This document shows positions 1-8,593 of a DNA stretch of 10,865 nucleotides, one piece after another; position 1 is the stretch's first letter; every line of letters starts with the position of its first letter. The position numbers and the translations under genes were made by a program. This DNA is from Pseudomonadota bacterium (GTDB taxonomy: Bacteria; Pseudomonadota; Gammaproteobacteria; UBA5335). The stretch lies in NCBI GenBank assembly GCA_021783685.1, contig JAJXTQ010000035.1, forward strand, positions 1 to 10,865. The letters are read 5' to 3'. The notes beneath the pieces are model-generated. The model worked only from the letters and a program-made list of their open reading frames with translations. It ran no database searches and was not told where the DNA came from.

Positions 1-560
1 TCATTCCACAGAAGGGCATCGATCTCATTCTGGACATCCTGCCCGAGCTCATGGCCTTGCCGGTCCAGTTGGTGTTCCTTGGATCCGGGATGCCCGACAT
101 GGAGCATCGCCTGCGCCAGGCCTGTGCCAGCGCGGCAGGTCAGGCGGCCTGCCGCATCGGCTTCGACGAAGGCTTGGCGCATCGCATCGAGGCCGGGGCC
201 GATCTCTTCCTGATGCCGTCGCGCTTCGAACCCTGCGGACTGAACCAGCTCTACAGCCTGCGCTATGGCACTCCCCCCATCGTGCACCGCTGCGGCGGGC
301 TGGCGGACAGCGTGGTCGATACCGATGCGTCATCCCTCGCGACCGGCACCGCCAACGGATTCCAGTTCGCACCGGCGACGTCCATGGCGCTGCTCGATGC
401 CGTGCGGCGCGCTCTAAAGTGTTACAACGACAAGGACACATGGCACAAAATCGTGCAAGCCGCCATGGCGCAGGATTTCAGTTGGGCGCACAGCGCCGGC
501 CGTTACCAGACGATTTATGCACAGCTCCGCGCTCCGCTGCAGCACGACCCATCGCGATAG
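1..560 (+). CDS. glgA: Glycogen synthase (ADP-glucose type), C-terminal part
   Basis: This is the 3' end of a GT5 glycogen synthase, which moves glucose from ADP-glucose to the end of a growing alpha-1,4-glucan in the cytoplasm. The frame is open from base 3, with no start inside the window, so roughly the last 185 residues are visible. They open with IPQKGIDLIL, the lead-in to the second Rossmann (GT-B) domain. Next comes VFLGSG, then the signature MPSRFEPCGLNQLYSLRYG from base 213; the Glu at 228-230 matches the conserved catalytic-site Glu of bacterial GlgA. GGLADSV follows. The C-terminal helix (DFSWAHSAGRYQTIYAQL) is the usual family ending, so the 3' end looks intact. No other glycogen gene is visible downstream. 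The next gene starts 175 nt after the stop, so operon continuity is uncertain. The family call is very secure; the unseen N-terminus is simply beyond the edge. Confidence 0.97.
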   Translation, partial: IPQKGIDLILDILPELMALPVQLVFLGSGMPDMEHRLRQACASAAGQAACRIGFDEGLAHRIEAGADLFLMPSRFEPCGLNQLYSLRYGTPPIVHRCGGLADSVVDTDASSLATGTANGFQFAPATSMALLDAVRRALKCYNDKDTWHKIVQAAMAQDFSWAHSAGRYQTIYAQLRAPLQHDPSR

Positions 561-614
561 GGTTGGCCCAATCCCTGCTAGCACGAGTGACTGGCGCTGA
601 GGTCCCCGTCGCCA

Positions 615-636
615 CCGGAACTTTCCGGCATTGCCG
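615..636. repeat. Overlapping short inverted repeats in glgA-orphan gap
   Basis: CCGGAA (615-620) is mirrored by TTCCGG (623-628) around a 2-nt centre, and CGGCA (626-630) by TGCCG (632-636) around 1 nt. Such tight centres suit a dimeric-protein site better than a hairpin, although a small stem is possible. No T-run follows, so this is not a standard terminator. In GC-rich DNA such matches can arise by chance. The rest of the 561-735 gap holds one further small stem (GGAGC 693-697 with GCTCC 703-707, loop of 5) and the ribosome binding site of the next gene; I see no tRNA and no clear promoter. Confidence 0.25.
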
Positions 637-722
637 CAATCTCATTTCAGCCGGCCTCGATCGACACGACCTCACCGCACCAGCGACCGCACGGAGCAAT
701 TCGCTCCCGGTCCTTGCGCCAA

Positions 723-728
723 AAGGAG
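723..728 (+). promoter_or_regulatory. Ribosome binding site of the 72-aa Cys-rich protein
   Basis: AAGGAG lies 7 nt before the ATG at 736, an optimal Shine-Dalgarno match. It decides the start: the same frame is open further upstream, but no other in-frame candidate has such a site. It is also the strongest evidence that this small gene is translated. Confidence 0.75.
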
Positions 729-735
729 ACTCGCG

Positions 736-954
736 ATGAGACAGGACTCTCAATTCGGACGGCTTTATCAGGAGCGGGTCATCCAGTTGCGCGGCGGACA
801 GGACGCCACCGACCGGCGCTGGGAGATCTGGTCCCTGCAGCAGCAAATTGGTTTCGATCCCTGTTTTGGCACCGACGTCCGGTATGCCTGCGAGCGCAAC
901 GGTTGCCCTTGGCGCGCCGAATGCCAGAGCCTGTGCGCCGACTGGAAACGCTGA
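736..954 (+). CDS. Small cysteine-cluster protein of unknown function
   Basis: This is a 72-residue protein that I do not recognise. The N-terminal half is polar and rich in Arg, Gln and aromatic residues, with a Trp-rich stretch RRWEIWSLQQQIGF at about 27-40. The C-terminal half carries five cysteines at 43, 52, 57, 63 and 67 (spacing C-x8-C-x4-C-x5-C-x3-C), including CERNGCPWRAECQSLC. No signal peptide or membrane segment is present, so a cytoplasmic protein holding a metal (Fe-S or zinc) is a reasonable inference but unproven; the spacing is not a textbook ferredoxin or zinc-ribbon motif. The strong ribosome binding site at 723-728 and the unusual composition argue for a real gene. It lies 175 nt after glgA and 53 nt before xseA on the same strand; neither neighbour suggests a role. 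Confidence 0.72.
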   Translation: MRQDSQFGRLYQERVIQLRGGQDATDRRWEIWSLQQQIGFDPCFGTDVRYACERNGCPWRAECQSLCADWKR

Positions 955-972
955 ACACGCCTGCGCCGGTGC

Positions 973-1001
973 TGGCCGCAGCCTGAGCGCATGGTTATGA
1001 T
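973..1001 (+). promoter_or_regulatory. Candidate promoter of xseA, possibly leaderless
   Basis: TATGAT at 996-1001 matches the sigma-70 -10 consensus at five of six positions. The best -35 at 17-nt spacing is TGGCCG (973-978), which is weak (three of six). Transcription would then begin about 7 nt downstream, at or beside the A of the xseA ATG at 1008, giving a transcript with almost no leader. The lack of a Shine-Dalgarno sequence before that ATG fits. This is an inference from short motifs only. Confidence 0.4.
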
Positions 1002-1007
1002 TGCGCC

Positions 1008-2372
1008 ATGGCCGCCCCCGCTCCCGAAAACATCTACAGCGTCAGCAGACTCAACCGGGAAGCCAGACTGATCCTGGAGGGCGGTCTGCCGCCGATGTGG
1101 GTGATGGGCGAGATCTCCAACTTCGTGCAGGCCGCGTCCGGACACTGGTATTTCAGCCTCAAGGACGCTCAGGCGCAGGTGCGGTGCGCCATGTTCCGCA
1201 ACCGCACGACCGGCGTGCCGGTCAGGCCGCAAAATGGCCTGCAAGTCCAGATCCGGGCGCAGGTCAGCCTTTACGAGCCACGCGGCGAATTCCAGCTCAT
1301 CGCCGATCAGATGCATCCGGCCGGCGCCGGCGCCCTGCGCATGGCCTTCGAGGCGCTGAAGGCGCGCCTGGCGGCCGAAGGTCTTTTCGACCCGGCCCGC
1401 AGACAGCCACTGCCGGCCTATCCCCGCAGCATCGGCGTCATCAGCTCCCCCACCGGCGCAGCGCTCCGGGACATTCTGCATGTGCTCGCTCGCCGCTATC
1501 CGCTGGCGCCGGTGATCCTCTATCCCGTGGCCGTGCAGGGGGTGGATGCGGAACCGCAGATCGTCAGAGCCCTGGCGCTCGCCGGGATGCGGCGTGAATG
1601 CGACGTGATCATCCTGGCCCGTGGCGGCGGATCACTGGAAGATCTGTGGGCATTCAATCTCGAAACGGTGGCGCGGGCGGTGCACGCCTGCCCGATTCCC
1701 GTCGTGAGCGGCGTCGGACACGAAATCGACTTCACCATCGCCGATTTCGTCGCCGACCTGCGCGCCCCGACGCCGTCGGCGGCCGCCGAAAGCACCGTGC
1801 CCGACCGCATCGAACTGGCGCACCGACTCGACCAGTTGCAGGCACGGCTTTCCCAGCGCTCGCTGGCCAGCCTGAAAGCCCAGCGGCTCCACACCACACA
1901 ACTCGCCCATCGGCTCGGGCAATGTCACCCCGAGCGCCGCTTGCAGCGTCAACGCCAGTTGCTGGATGAACTGGAAGCCCGGCTGACGCGGTCGCTGCAT
2001 TTCCGCATCGATCGCCTGTCCCATCGCCTGGCCGCGCAGCGCAGCCGCTTGTGGGCCGGGCGACCCCATGTCCGTCTGCGACATGCCCAGGACCGGCTGA
2101 CGCGCGCGGGCGCCGCGCTGCACCGCGCGATCGACGGCCGCCTCGTTGAAAACGCACGTCGCCTTGCCGCCGCCAGCCGGGCGCTCGACGCGGTCAGCCC
2201 GCTGGGTACACTCGAGCGCGGTTACGCCATCGTCCGACGCTGGCCCGACGGGGCTGTGGTGCAATCCCCGGAACAGGCACCGGTGGACACCCGGCTGCAG
2301 CTTCGACTGCGCCACGGATCCCTGCTGTGCCGGGTGGACGCCATGGCGGATGGGGAGACACCGTCATGGTAG
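1008..2372 (+). CDS. xseA: Exodeoxyribonuclease VII large subunit
   Basis: This is the large, catalytic subunit of exonuclease VII, which works with several small XseB subunits to degrade single-stranded DNA in both directions during repair. The product is 454 aa, the usual length. Residues 9-105 form the N-terminal OB-fold (IYSVSRLNREAR; GEISNF at 34-39). The catalytic domain follows, with IGVISSPTGAALRDI at 142-156, RGGGSLEDLWAFN at 205-217 and GVGHEIDFTIADF from 235, then LRAPTPSAAAE. A Gln/Arg/Leu-rich region at about 270-390 is the long helical stalk that binds XseB. The family C-terminal segment VSPLGTLERGYAIV lies at 396-409. ATG at 1008 is chosen because the family N-terminus begins just after it; no ribosome binding site precedes it, and a -10-like TATGAT ends 6 nt upstream. 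xseB is not in the window. The 3' end overlaps the next gene by 7 nt. Confidence 0.98.
   Translation: MAAPAPENIYSVSRLNREARLILEGGLPPMWVMGEISNFVQAASGHWYFSLKDAQAQVRCAMFRNRTTGVPVRPQNGLQVQIRAQVSLYEPRGEFQLIADQMHPAGAGALRMAFEALKARLAAEGLFDPARRQPLPAYPRSIGVISSPTGAALRDILHVLARRYPLAPVILYPVAVQGVDAEPQIVRALALAGMRRECDVIILARGGGSLEDLWAFNLETVARAVHACPIPVVSGVGHEIDFTIADFVADLRAPTPSAAAESTVPDRIELAHRLDQLQARLSQRSLASLKAQRLHTTQLAHRLGQCHPERRLQRQRQLLDELEARLTRSLHFRIDRLSHRLAAQRSRLWAGRPHVRLRHAQDRLTRAGAALHRAIDGRLVENARRLAAASRALDAVSPLGTLERGYAIVRRWPDGAVVQSPEQAPVDTRLQLRLRHGSLLCRVDAMADGETPSW
2352..2357 (+). promoter_or_regulatory. Ribosome binding site of the M23 peptidase gene
   Basis: GGGGAG sits inside the end of xseA, 8 nt before the ATG at 2366. 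It favours this ATG over the upstream in-frame GTG at 2327, and translation from it would be coupled to termination of xseA. Confidence 0.6.
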
Positions 2373-3229
2373 ATCCGCGACTGCCCATGCCGCGGGTCAT
2401 CAGATGGATGCAGCGGCTCGGTCTGCTGGGCCTCCTGTCGGGATGGATGTCCGTCGCCTGGGCCTTGATGCCTTCCACGCCGGTACCGGGCGGCATCGTC
2501 GTACTGGACCTGCCGCCCGAGGCACGGCAGGCGCGTTACGAGGACCGGCCGCTGTGGATCATCGGCGCAGACGGCGACGCCAAGGCGCTCGTCGGGCTTG
2601 CCCTGACCGCGACACCGGGCCGGCACGCCATCGACTGGGACGACACCGGCGGCGTCACGCACCGCCTTGGCTTCACCGTCGGCGACAAAACCTATCCGAC
2701 CCAGAAGTTGCAGGTACCGCCCCGGATGGTCGATCTGGACCCGCCGACCGCGGCACGGGTGAAGCTCGAACAGGCCCGGATCCGTGCGGCCCTGACCCAC
2801 CATCGTCCTGCCGAAGGCGATTTCCCCTGGCCGCTTGCCCTGCCGGCCGACGGGCCGACATCCAGCCCGTTCGGCTTGCGGCGGGTATTCAACGGCCAGT
2901 CCCGCAACCCGCATAGCGGCCTGGACATCGCCGCGGCCGAAGGTCAACCGGTGCGGGCGGTCGCCCCTGGCGCCGTCATCGACACCGGCGATTTCTACTT
3001 CAACGGCAACACGGTCTTTCTGGACCATGGTGGCGGCCTGATTTCGATGTACTGCCACCTCAGCGCCATCACCGTGGCGGTTGGTGATCGCGTCGAATCC
3101 AGCGCGCTGCTGGGCCGCGTCGGCCGCACGGGCCGGGCCACCGGTCCGCACCTGCACTGGGGCATCGCGCTCAACGGCAATCTGGTCGATCCGGCGCTGT
3201 TCCTGCGCCCCGCCGCCGACGCCCCCTAG
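2366..3229 (+). CDS. Secreted M23 (LytM-type) peptidoglycan endopeptidase
   Basis: This is a 287-aa predicted zinc metallopeptidase that cuts peptide cross-links of peptidoglycan in the periplasm. A basic N-terminus and hydrophobic stretch ([16 protein letters not shown]) form a signal peptide, with likely cleavage after the Ala-Trp-Ala at about 30-32. A beta-rich region to about residue 125 follows, then a short helix and the M23 domain at about 150-280. Every expected active-site residue is present: H183 and D187 in HSGLDIAA, H231 in YCHLS, and H262 and H264 in GPHLHWG. It therefore looks like an active enzyme rather than an EnvC/NlpD-type degenerate activator. There is no LysM domain and no clear lipobox. 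ATG at 2366 is preferred (ribosome binding site at 2352-2357, signal peptide placement); it overlaps the xseA stop by 7 nt, so co-translation is likely. The exact cellular role (growth, separation, remodelling) cannot be told from sequence. Confidence 0.93.
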   Translation: MVDPRLPMPRVIRWMQRLGLLGLLSGWMSVAWALMPSTPVPGGIVVLDLPPEARQARYEDRPLWIIGADGDAKALVGLALTATPGRHAIDWDDTGGVTHRLGFTVGDKTYPTQKLQVPPRMVDLDPPTAARVKLEQARIRAALTHHRPAEGDFPWPLALPADGPTSSPFGLRRVFNGQSRNPHSGLDIAAAEGQPVRAVAPGAVIDTGDFYFNGNTVFLDHGGGLISMYCHLSAITVAVGDRVESSALLGRVGRTGRATGPHLHWGIALNGNLVDPALFLRPAADAP

Positions 3230-3238
3230 CGCACCGAT

Positions 3239-3256
3239 CCCGGTCCGCCAACCGGG
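3239..3256 (+). terminator. GC-rich hairpin after the M23 peptidase gene
   Basis: CCCGGT (3239-3244) and ACCGGG (3251-3256) form a perfect 6-bp stem with a 6-nt loop, beginning 10 nt after the stop codon. No run of T follows on either strand, so this is not a canonical intrinsic terminator. It may stabilise the mRNA 3' end, assist Rho-dependent ending, or mean nothing. Confidence 0.3.
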
Positions 3257-3273
3257 CCATTCGCTCGCCCGCC

Positions 3274-3303
3274 TCACCGCCTCCGCAAGGGATGGCGTAT
3301 CAT
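3274..3303 (+). promoter_or_regulatory. Candidate pyrE promoter
   Basis: TATCAT at 3298-3303 is a good -10 hexamer in the gap between the M23 gene and pyrE. The -35 region at the right distance (about 3274-3279, TCACCG) is poor. A start near 3310 would give a leader of about 26 nt. The position is sensible, but the motif evidence is weak. The rest of the 3230-3335 gap contains only the hairpin listed separately. Confidence 0.35.
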
Positions 3304-3335
3304 GGCGCCCTCTTTTGCCTCACCGGATCGCCACC

Positions 3336-3986
3336 ATGGCCATGGATCCTCAGGACTTCGTGCGTTTCGCCATCGGCCAGAACGCTCTGCGCTTCGGCGA
3401 ATTCACGCTCAAGTCGGGCCGGATCAGCCCCTATTTCTTCAACGCCGGACAGTTCCAGACCGGCGCGGCGCTGGCTGCGCTGGGGCAGTTCTACGCGCGC
3501 GCCCTGATCGAGTCCGGCCTCGCCTTCGACATGCTCTTCGGCCCCGCCTACAAGGGCATTCCCCTGGCAGCCGCCACCGCCATCGCGCTGGCCCGGGATT
3601 TCGGTCGCGACGTGCCGTGGGCCTTCAATCGCAAGGAAGCCAAGGATCATGGCGAAGGCGGGGTCGTGGTCGGCGCGCCGCTGGCCGGACGCGTCATCAT
3701 CGTCGACGACGTCATCACCGCGGGCACCGCGGTGCGCGAATCGGTTGCGCTGATCCGGCAGGCGCACGCCACACCGGCCGCCGTGCTGATCTGTCTGGAC
3801 CGGCAGGAAAAGGGCCAGGGCCAGCGTTCGGCGGTGCGTGAGGTGCAGGAATCGCTGAACCTCGAGGTGGTGAGCATCAGCACCCTGGGCGACATCGAGC
3901 GTCACCTGCGTGCGCACGGCGACCCGGCCCTGCAACAGGCCATCACGGCATACCGCGACCGTTACGGCGATCCGCCCGGCCGTTGA
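3336..3986 (+). CDS. pyrE: Orotate phosphoribosyltransferase
   Basis: PyrE joins orotate to PRPP to give orotidine 5'-monophosphate, the fifth step of de novo pyrimidine synthesis; it acts in the cytoplasm as a dimer. The product is 216 aa, close to the E. coli enzyme. Family marks in order are [15 protein letters not shown] from 24 (K26), [11 protein letters not shown] at 68-78 (K73), the flexible catalytic loop [12 protein letters not shown] at 98-109, and the PRPP-binding motif [13 protein letters not shown] at 120-132 with the acidic pair D124-D125. Two in-frame ATGs lie 6 nt apart (3336 and 3342); I take the first because a weak GGA lies 8 nt before it, but either is possible. The frame runs open well upstream into the M23 gene, which is only GC-driven read-through. 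In some gammaproteobacteria pyrE is near rph; rph is not seen here. Confidence 0.98.
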   Translation: MAMDPQDFVRFAIGQNALRFGEFTLKSGRISPYFFNAGQFQTGAALAALGQFYARALIESGLAFDMLFGPAYKGIPLAAATAIALARDFGRDVPWAFNRKEAKDHGEGGVVVGAPLAGRVIIVDDVITAGTAVRESVALIRQAHATPAAVLICLDRQEKGQGQRSAVREVQESLNLEVVSISTLGDIERHLRAHGDPALQQAITAYRDRYGDPPGR

Positions 3987-4042
3987 CGCAATCCTTCAGT
4001 TTGCCGCCAGAGGGTCGATGCCTCTTCTGCAGCCACGGCGTC

Positions 4043-4048
4043 GGAGGG
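4043..4048 (+). promoter_or_regulatory. Ribosome binding site of the DUF4124 gene
   Basis: GGAGGG lies 5 nt before the ATG at 4054. It selects this start over the in-frame ATG at 4018, which has no such site and would put a highly basic stretch before the signal peptide. Confidence 0.6.
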
Positions 4049-4053
4049 ACGGC

Positions 4054-5677
<1,624 letters not shown>

Positions 5678-7177
5678 TCACCGGCGGCGCAGGCGCAGGC
5701 CCGCAGCCACCGTCAGACTGATCGCCATCCAGGTGAGAACGGGCAGGTCGCCCCAGCGCACGTAGGGAGTCGCGCCGACACGCGGCTGCACCCGTCCCTG
5801 CAGAACGCCGACCTCGAAGGACGGCAGGCGCGCCTGCACCCGCCCGCTCGCATCGACCAGCGCGGTGACGCCGGTATTCGTCGCGCGCACCAGATCCCGG
5901 CCGGTCTCGATGGCGCGCAACCGGGCGATCTGAAAGTGCTGATACGGCGCGAAACTGCGTCCGAACCAGGCGTCGTTGCTCACGTTCACCAGCAGCCGTG
6001 CGGCCGGCAGGTCGCGAATGATCTCGTTGCCGAACACCGCCTCGTAGCAGATGAACGTGGCCACCGGCAGGCCGCGCGCGTGCAGCAACTGGGGCCGTGG
6101 CGGGCCGGCGCCGAGATCGCTGTAGGGCATCTCCAGCACCTGCATCCAACGCCGCACCATATCCGGCACCGGAAAATACTCGCCAAAAGGCACCAGATGC
6201 CGCTTGTCGTAGAACTGCCGGTCCAGGCCCAGCAAGAGCACGCTGTTGAGATAGACCCGCCGCTCCGGTTCGAAGCGCAGCAGGCCCAGCAGGATCTCGC
6301 TACCGGCAGCCGCCGCGGCGACCTGCAGTTGCGTGAGGTAGGTGCCGGCGAGTTCGTGGTAGACCCGCGGCAGCGCCGCCTCGGGCCAGACGATGAGCGG
6401 CGTGCCGAGGACCGGCTCGGTCAGCTCGGCGTAACGCATGAGGATCTCGTCGGCGCGACGCGCGTCCCACTTGTTTTCCTGGGGCACGTTGCCCTGGATC
6501 AGCGCCACCGCCAGGGGCTCGCCTTCCGGGTCGGTCCAGCTCACGGCGCGCAGGGCCGCGCCGCCGAGCCACATCCCGAGCACGACGGTCAGCACCAAGC
6601 CTCGTCCGCGACCGGATGCCGTGCGGATGAACTCCAGCGCCGCCGCGGTCCCGGCCAGGACGACCCCGATCCCCAGCACACCGAATACGGCGGCATACCC
6701 GGCCAGCGGCCCGTCGCTCTGGCTGTAGCCGATCGCCAGCCATGGAAAGCCGGTGAAGATCCAGCTGCGCACCCATTCGCCGGCGACCCAGGTGGCGGGA
6801 AATACCCACAGCCGGCGTGTCGGAGCGGACCGGCTCAGGGTCGAGGTGGCCGCCGCCGCCAAGGCGGGAATGAGTGCAAGAAACGCCACCAGCATGGTCG
6901 TCAGCAGTGCGGCGAGCAGCACGCCCGCATTGCCATGCTCGTGGATGCTGACGAAGACCCAGCTCACGCCGAAGCCGAACTGGCCGAGCCCGAACGCATA
7001 GCCGACCGCGAACGCCCGCCGGGCCGAGCAGCCGCCGGTCAGGGCCACCAACGCCCAGAGGCAGATCGGGGCCAGCGCGGCCCATCCCCACGGCGCGAAC
7101 GCGAGGACCGAGCCCGCTCCCGACAAGACTGCAACCAAGAGACGCAGGCCTGGTTCGGCAATCCGGCGCACGTTCAC
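5678..7177 (-). CDS. lnt: Apolipoprotein N-acyltransferase
   Basis: Lnt is an inner-membrane enzyme that adds the third acyl chain to the N-terminal Cys of lipoproteins, using phospholipid as donor; it is the last step of lipoprotein maturation. The 499-aa protein has a hydrophobic N-terminal half with about six to seven membrane segments (roughly residues 10-210). A periplasmic carbon-nitrogen hydrolase domain follows at about 222-470, then a final membrane helix at about 477-493 with a basic end. The catalytic triad is complete: E266 in VWPEAALP, K325 in DKRHLVPFGEY and C377 in ICYEAVFG, matching E267-K335-C387 of E. coli. The start is GTG. A second GTG two codons later (7171) is better spaced (8 nt) from the only GAGG (7183-7180) and may be the true start, giving 497 aa. 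It follows corC by 32 nt, the order known from many gammaproteobacteria. Confidence 0.98.
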   Translation of the reverse strand: MNVRRIAEPGLRLLVAVLSGAGSVLAFAPWGWAALAPICLWALVALTGGCSARRAFAVGYAFGLGQFGFGVSWVFVSIHEHGNAGVLLAALLTTMLVAFLALIPALAAAATSTLSRSAPTRRLWVFPATWVAGEWVRSWIFTGFPWLAIGYSQSDGPLAGYAAVFGVLGIGVVLAGTAAALEFIRTASGRGRGLVLTVVLGMWLGGAALRAVSWTDPEGEPLAVALIQGNVPQENKWDARRADEILMRYAELTEPVLGTPLIVWPEAALPRVYHELAGTYLTQLQVAAAAAGSEILLGLLRFEPERRVYLNSVLLLGLDRQFYDKRHLVPFGEYFPVPDMVRRWMQVLEMPYSDLGAGPPRPQLLHARGLPVATFICYEAVFGNEIIRDLPAARLLVNVSNDAWFGRSFAPYQHFQIARLRAIETGRDLVRATNTGVTALVDASGRVQARLPSFEVGVLQGRVQPRVGATPYVRWGDLPVLTWMAISLTVAAGLRLRRR

Positions 7178-7209
7178 GTCCTCGTTCCGGCCGGATGGGC
7201 GGAGATGGG

Positions 7210-8088
7210 TCAGGCTGGCGAGCCGTGCGCGGCCGGCGGGAGCACGGCGACCTGCACGAGATGGATGCGCCGGTTGTCGGCGCGCACCACGGTGAACTCG
7301 TAGTGATCCAGACGCACGCGCTCGCCCCGGTGCGGCAGGTGGCCGAAGGCGTTCATCAGCAGCCCTGCCACCGTATCGAATTCGTCGTCGGCGAAATGCG
7401 CGCCCAGCGCATGGTTGAAGTCTTCGATGTCCGTCAGCCCCTTCACCAGATAACGCTGCTCACCGCTCTGGATGATGCTGTCCTCCTCCCGCTCGTCATG
7501 CTCATCGTCGATCTCGCCGACGATCTGCTCGAGGATATCCTCGATGGTCACGAGCCCCGCCACACCGCCGTATTCGTCCACGACGATGGCGATGTGACTG
7601 CGACTGCTCTGGAATTCGCGCAGCAGAACGTTCAGGCGCTTGCCTTCCGGGACGAAGCTCGCCGGCCGCAGGATGTCCTGCAGGTTGAAACCCCGGGACC
7701 CCATCGGTCCGGGAAAATAACGCAAGAGGTCCTTGGCGATCAGAATGCCGACGATCTCGTCACGGTGTTCGCCGATGACGGGATAGCGCGAAAAGCCGGA
7801 TGTCACCACCTCCGCGATCAGGGCCGGGAGGTCATCGTCCCGGCGCACCACCGCCATCTGCGCGCGCGGGATCATGATTTCCTCGACGTGCATCTCGGTG
7901 ACGTCGAGCACCCCCTCCAGCATGCCCAGCGTATTGGCGTCGAAGAGCCCGCCCTGCTGCCCCTTGCGCAGGATCTGCATCAATTCGTCACGATCGTGCG
8001 GTGCGATCTGCAGGAGATTGAGCAAACGCTCCCGCCAGGATCGGCTGGCAGGAGCGCTGGGACTGGGTCGTTCATCGCTGGAGGACAT
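7210..8088 (-). CDS. corC: CorC/YbeX CBS-domain protein
   Basis: This member of the CorC/HlyC family is linked in enterobacteria to magnesium/cobalt homeostasis (efflux together with CorA) and, as YbeX, to ribosome function. From the chosen start it is 292 aa, typical for the family. Residues 1-60 are a polar, helical N-terminus (SWRERLLNLLQ, then DELMQILRKGQQ). Two CBS repeats follow at about 70-125 (EIMIPRAQMAVV; FSRYPVIGEHRDEIVGILIAKDLL) and 137-190 (FVPEGKRLNVLL; IAIVVDEYGGVAGLVTIEDI). The CorC/HlyC C-terminal domain lies at about 205-283. There is no transmembrane domain, so this is the short soluble form. Starts at 8094 (ATG, two codons longer) and 8121 are possible; I chose 8088 for the length and a weak GGA 6 nt upstream. 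Its start lies within the end of ybeY (17-nt overlap), suggesting coupled translation. Confidence 0.96.
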   Translation of the reverse strand: MSSSDERPSPSAPASRSWRERLLNLLQIAPHDRDELMQILRKGQQGGLFDANTLGMLEGVLDVTEMHVEEIMIPRAQMAVVRRDDDLPALIAEVVTSGFSRYPVIGEHRDEIVGILIAKDLLRYFPGPMGSRGFNLQDILRPASFVPEGKRLNVLLREFQSSRSHIAIVVDEYGGVAGLVTIEDILEQIVGEIDDEHDEREEDSIIQSGEQRYLVKGLTDIEDFNHALGAHFADDEFDTVAGLLMNAFGHLPHRGERVRLDHYEFTVVRADNRRIHLVQVAVLPPAAHGSPA

Positions 8089-8593
8089 GGGCATTCCGGG
8101 TGTTGAGCGAAAGGGATCCATCCCGCGCGTCATCCTCGTCGCGATCCCGGTAGGGATCCTCGAATCCGAGGATGGCCAAGATGGCGACTTCGCGGGACTC
8201 CATTTCCCGGGCGTCGGCATCGTTGAGATGATCATACCCGGCCAGATGCAGAATTCCGTGAACGACGAGGTGGGCGAAGTGGGCGCGCGGCGACTTGCCC
8301 TGCTCCTGCGCCTCGCGCATCACCACGGGCGCGCAGATGACCAGATCGCCCAGATAGTCGTCGGTGAGCCCCGGCGGCGCCTCGAAGGCAAAGGACAGCA
8401 CATTGGTGGGACCGTGTTTGCCCCGATAAGCCGCGTTGAGCGCCGCCGATTCGGATTCATCCACCAGGCGCACCGTGCCGCCACCGCGACGCTCCACCCG
8501 CGCCAGCGCAGCCGCGATCCAGCGGCGGAAGCTGGCCGCCGCGGGAATACCCCGGCGCGGCACGGCATACTGGACGCCCCAGGCTTCATCCAT
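8072..8593 (-). CDS. ybeY: Endoribonuclease YbeY (16S rRNA maturation)
   Basis: YbeY is a zinc-dependent single-strand endoribonuclease needed for 16S rRNA 3'-end maturation and late 70S ribosome quality control. The 173-aa protein carries the defining motif HGILHLAGYDH with metal-binding His112, His116 and His122, and the conserved YRGKHGPTNVLSF at 57-69 with R58 in the position of the essential E. coli R59. ATG at 8593 is supported by GGAG 7 nt upstream and gives the expected N-terminus (VQYAVPRRGIP); the frame runs further upstream without homology. The start overlaps the phoH stop by 8 nt (ATGGATGA). After the normal family end near residue 150 (LGFEDPYRD) there is an acidic, then polar tail of about 23 residues that runs into the corC start region; it may be a recent stop-codon loss. 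Confidence 0.97.
   Translation of the reverse strand: MDEAWGVQYAVPRRGIPAAASFRRWIAAALARVERRGGGTVRLVDESESAALNAAYRGKHGPTNVLSFAFEAPPGLTDDYLGDLVICAPVVMREAQEQGKSPRAHFAHLVVHGILHLAGYDHLNDADAREMESREVAILAILGFEDPYRDRDEDDARDGSLSLNTRNAHVLQR

Noticed and set aside
3239..3256. Hairpin as a classical Rho-independent terminator
   Set aside because: The stem is perfect, but neither side has a T-run, so it is kept only as a low-confidence 3'-end structure.
2222..3277. Open frame (351 codons) on the minus strand opposite the xseA end and M23 gene
   Set aside because: It is antisense to a complete peptidase with signal peptide and zinc ligands; no motif in the translation.
3081..3335. Upstream extension of the pyrE frame
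   Set aside because: It would add about 85 residues overlapping the M23 gene in another frame, with no homology; family length and the N-terminal motif support the ATG at 3336.
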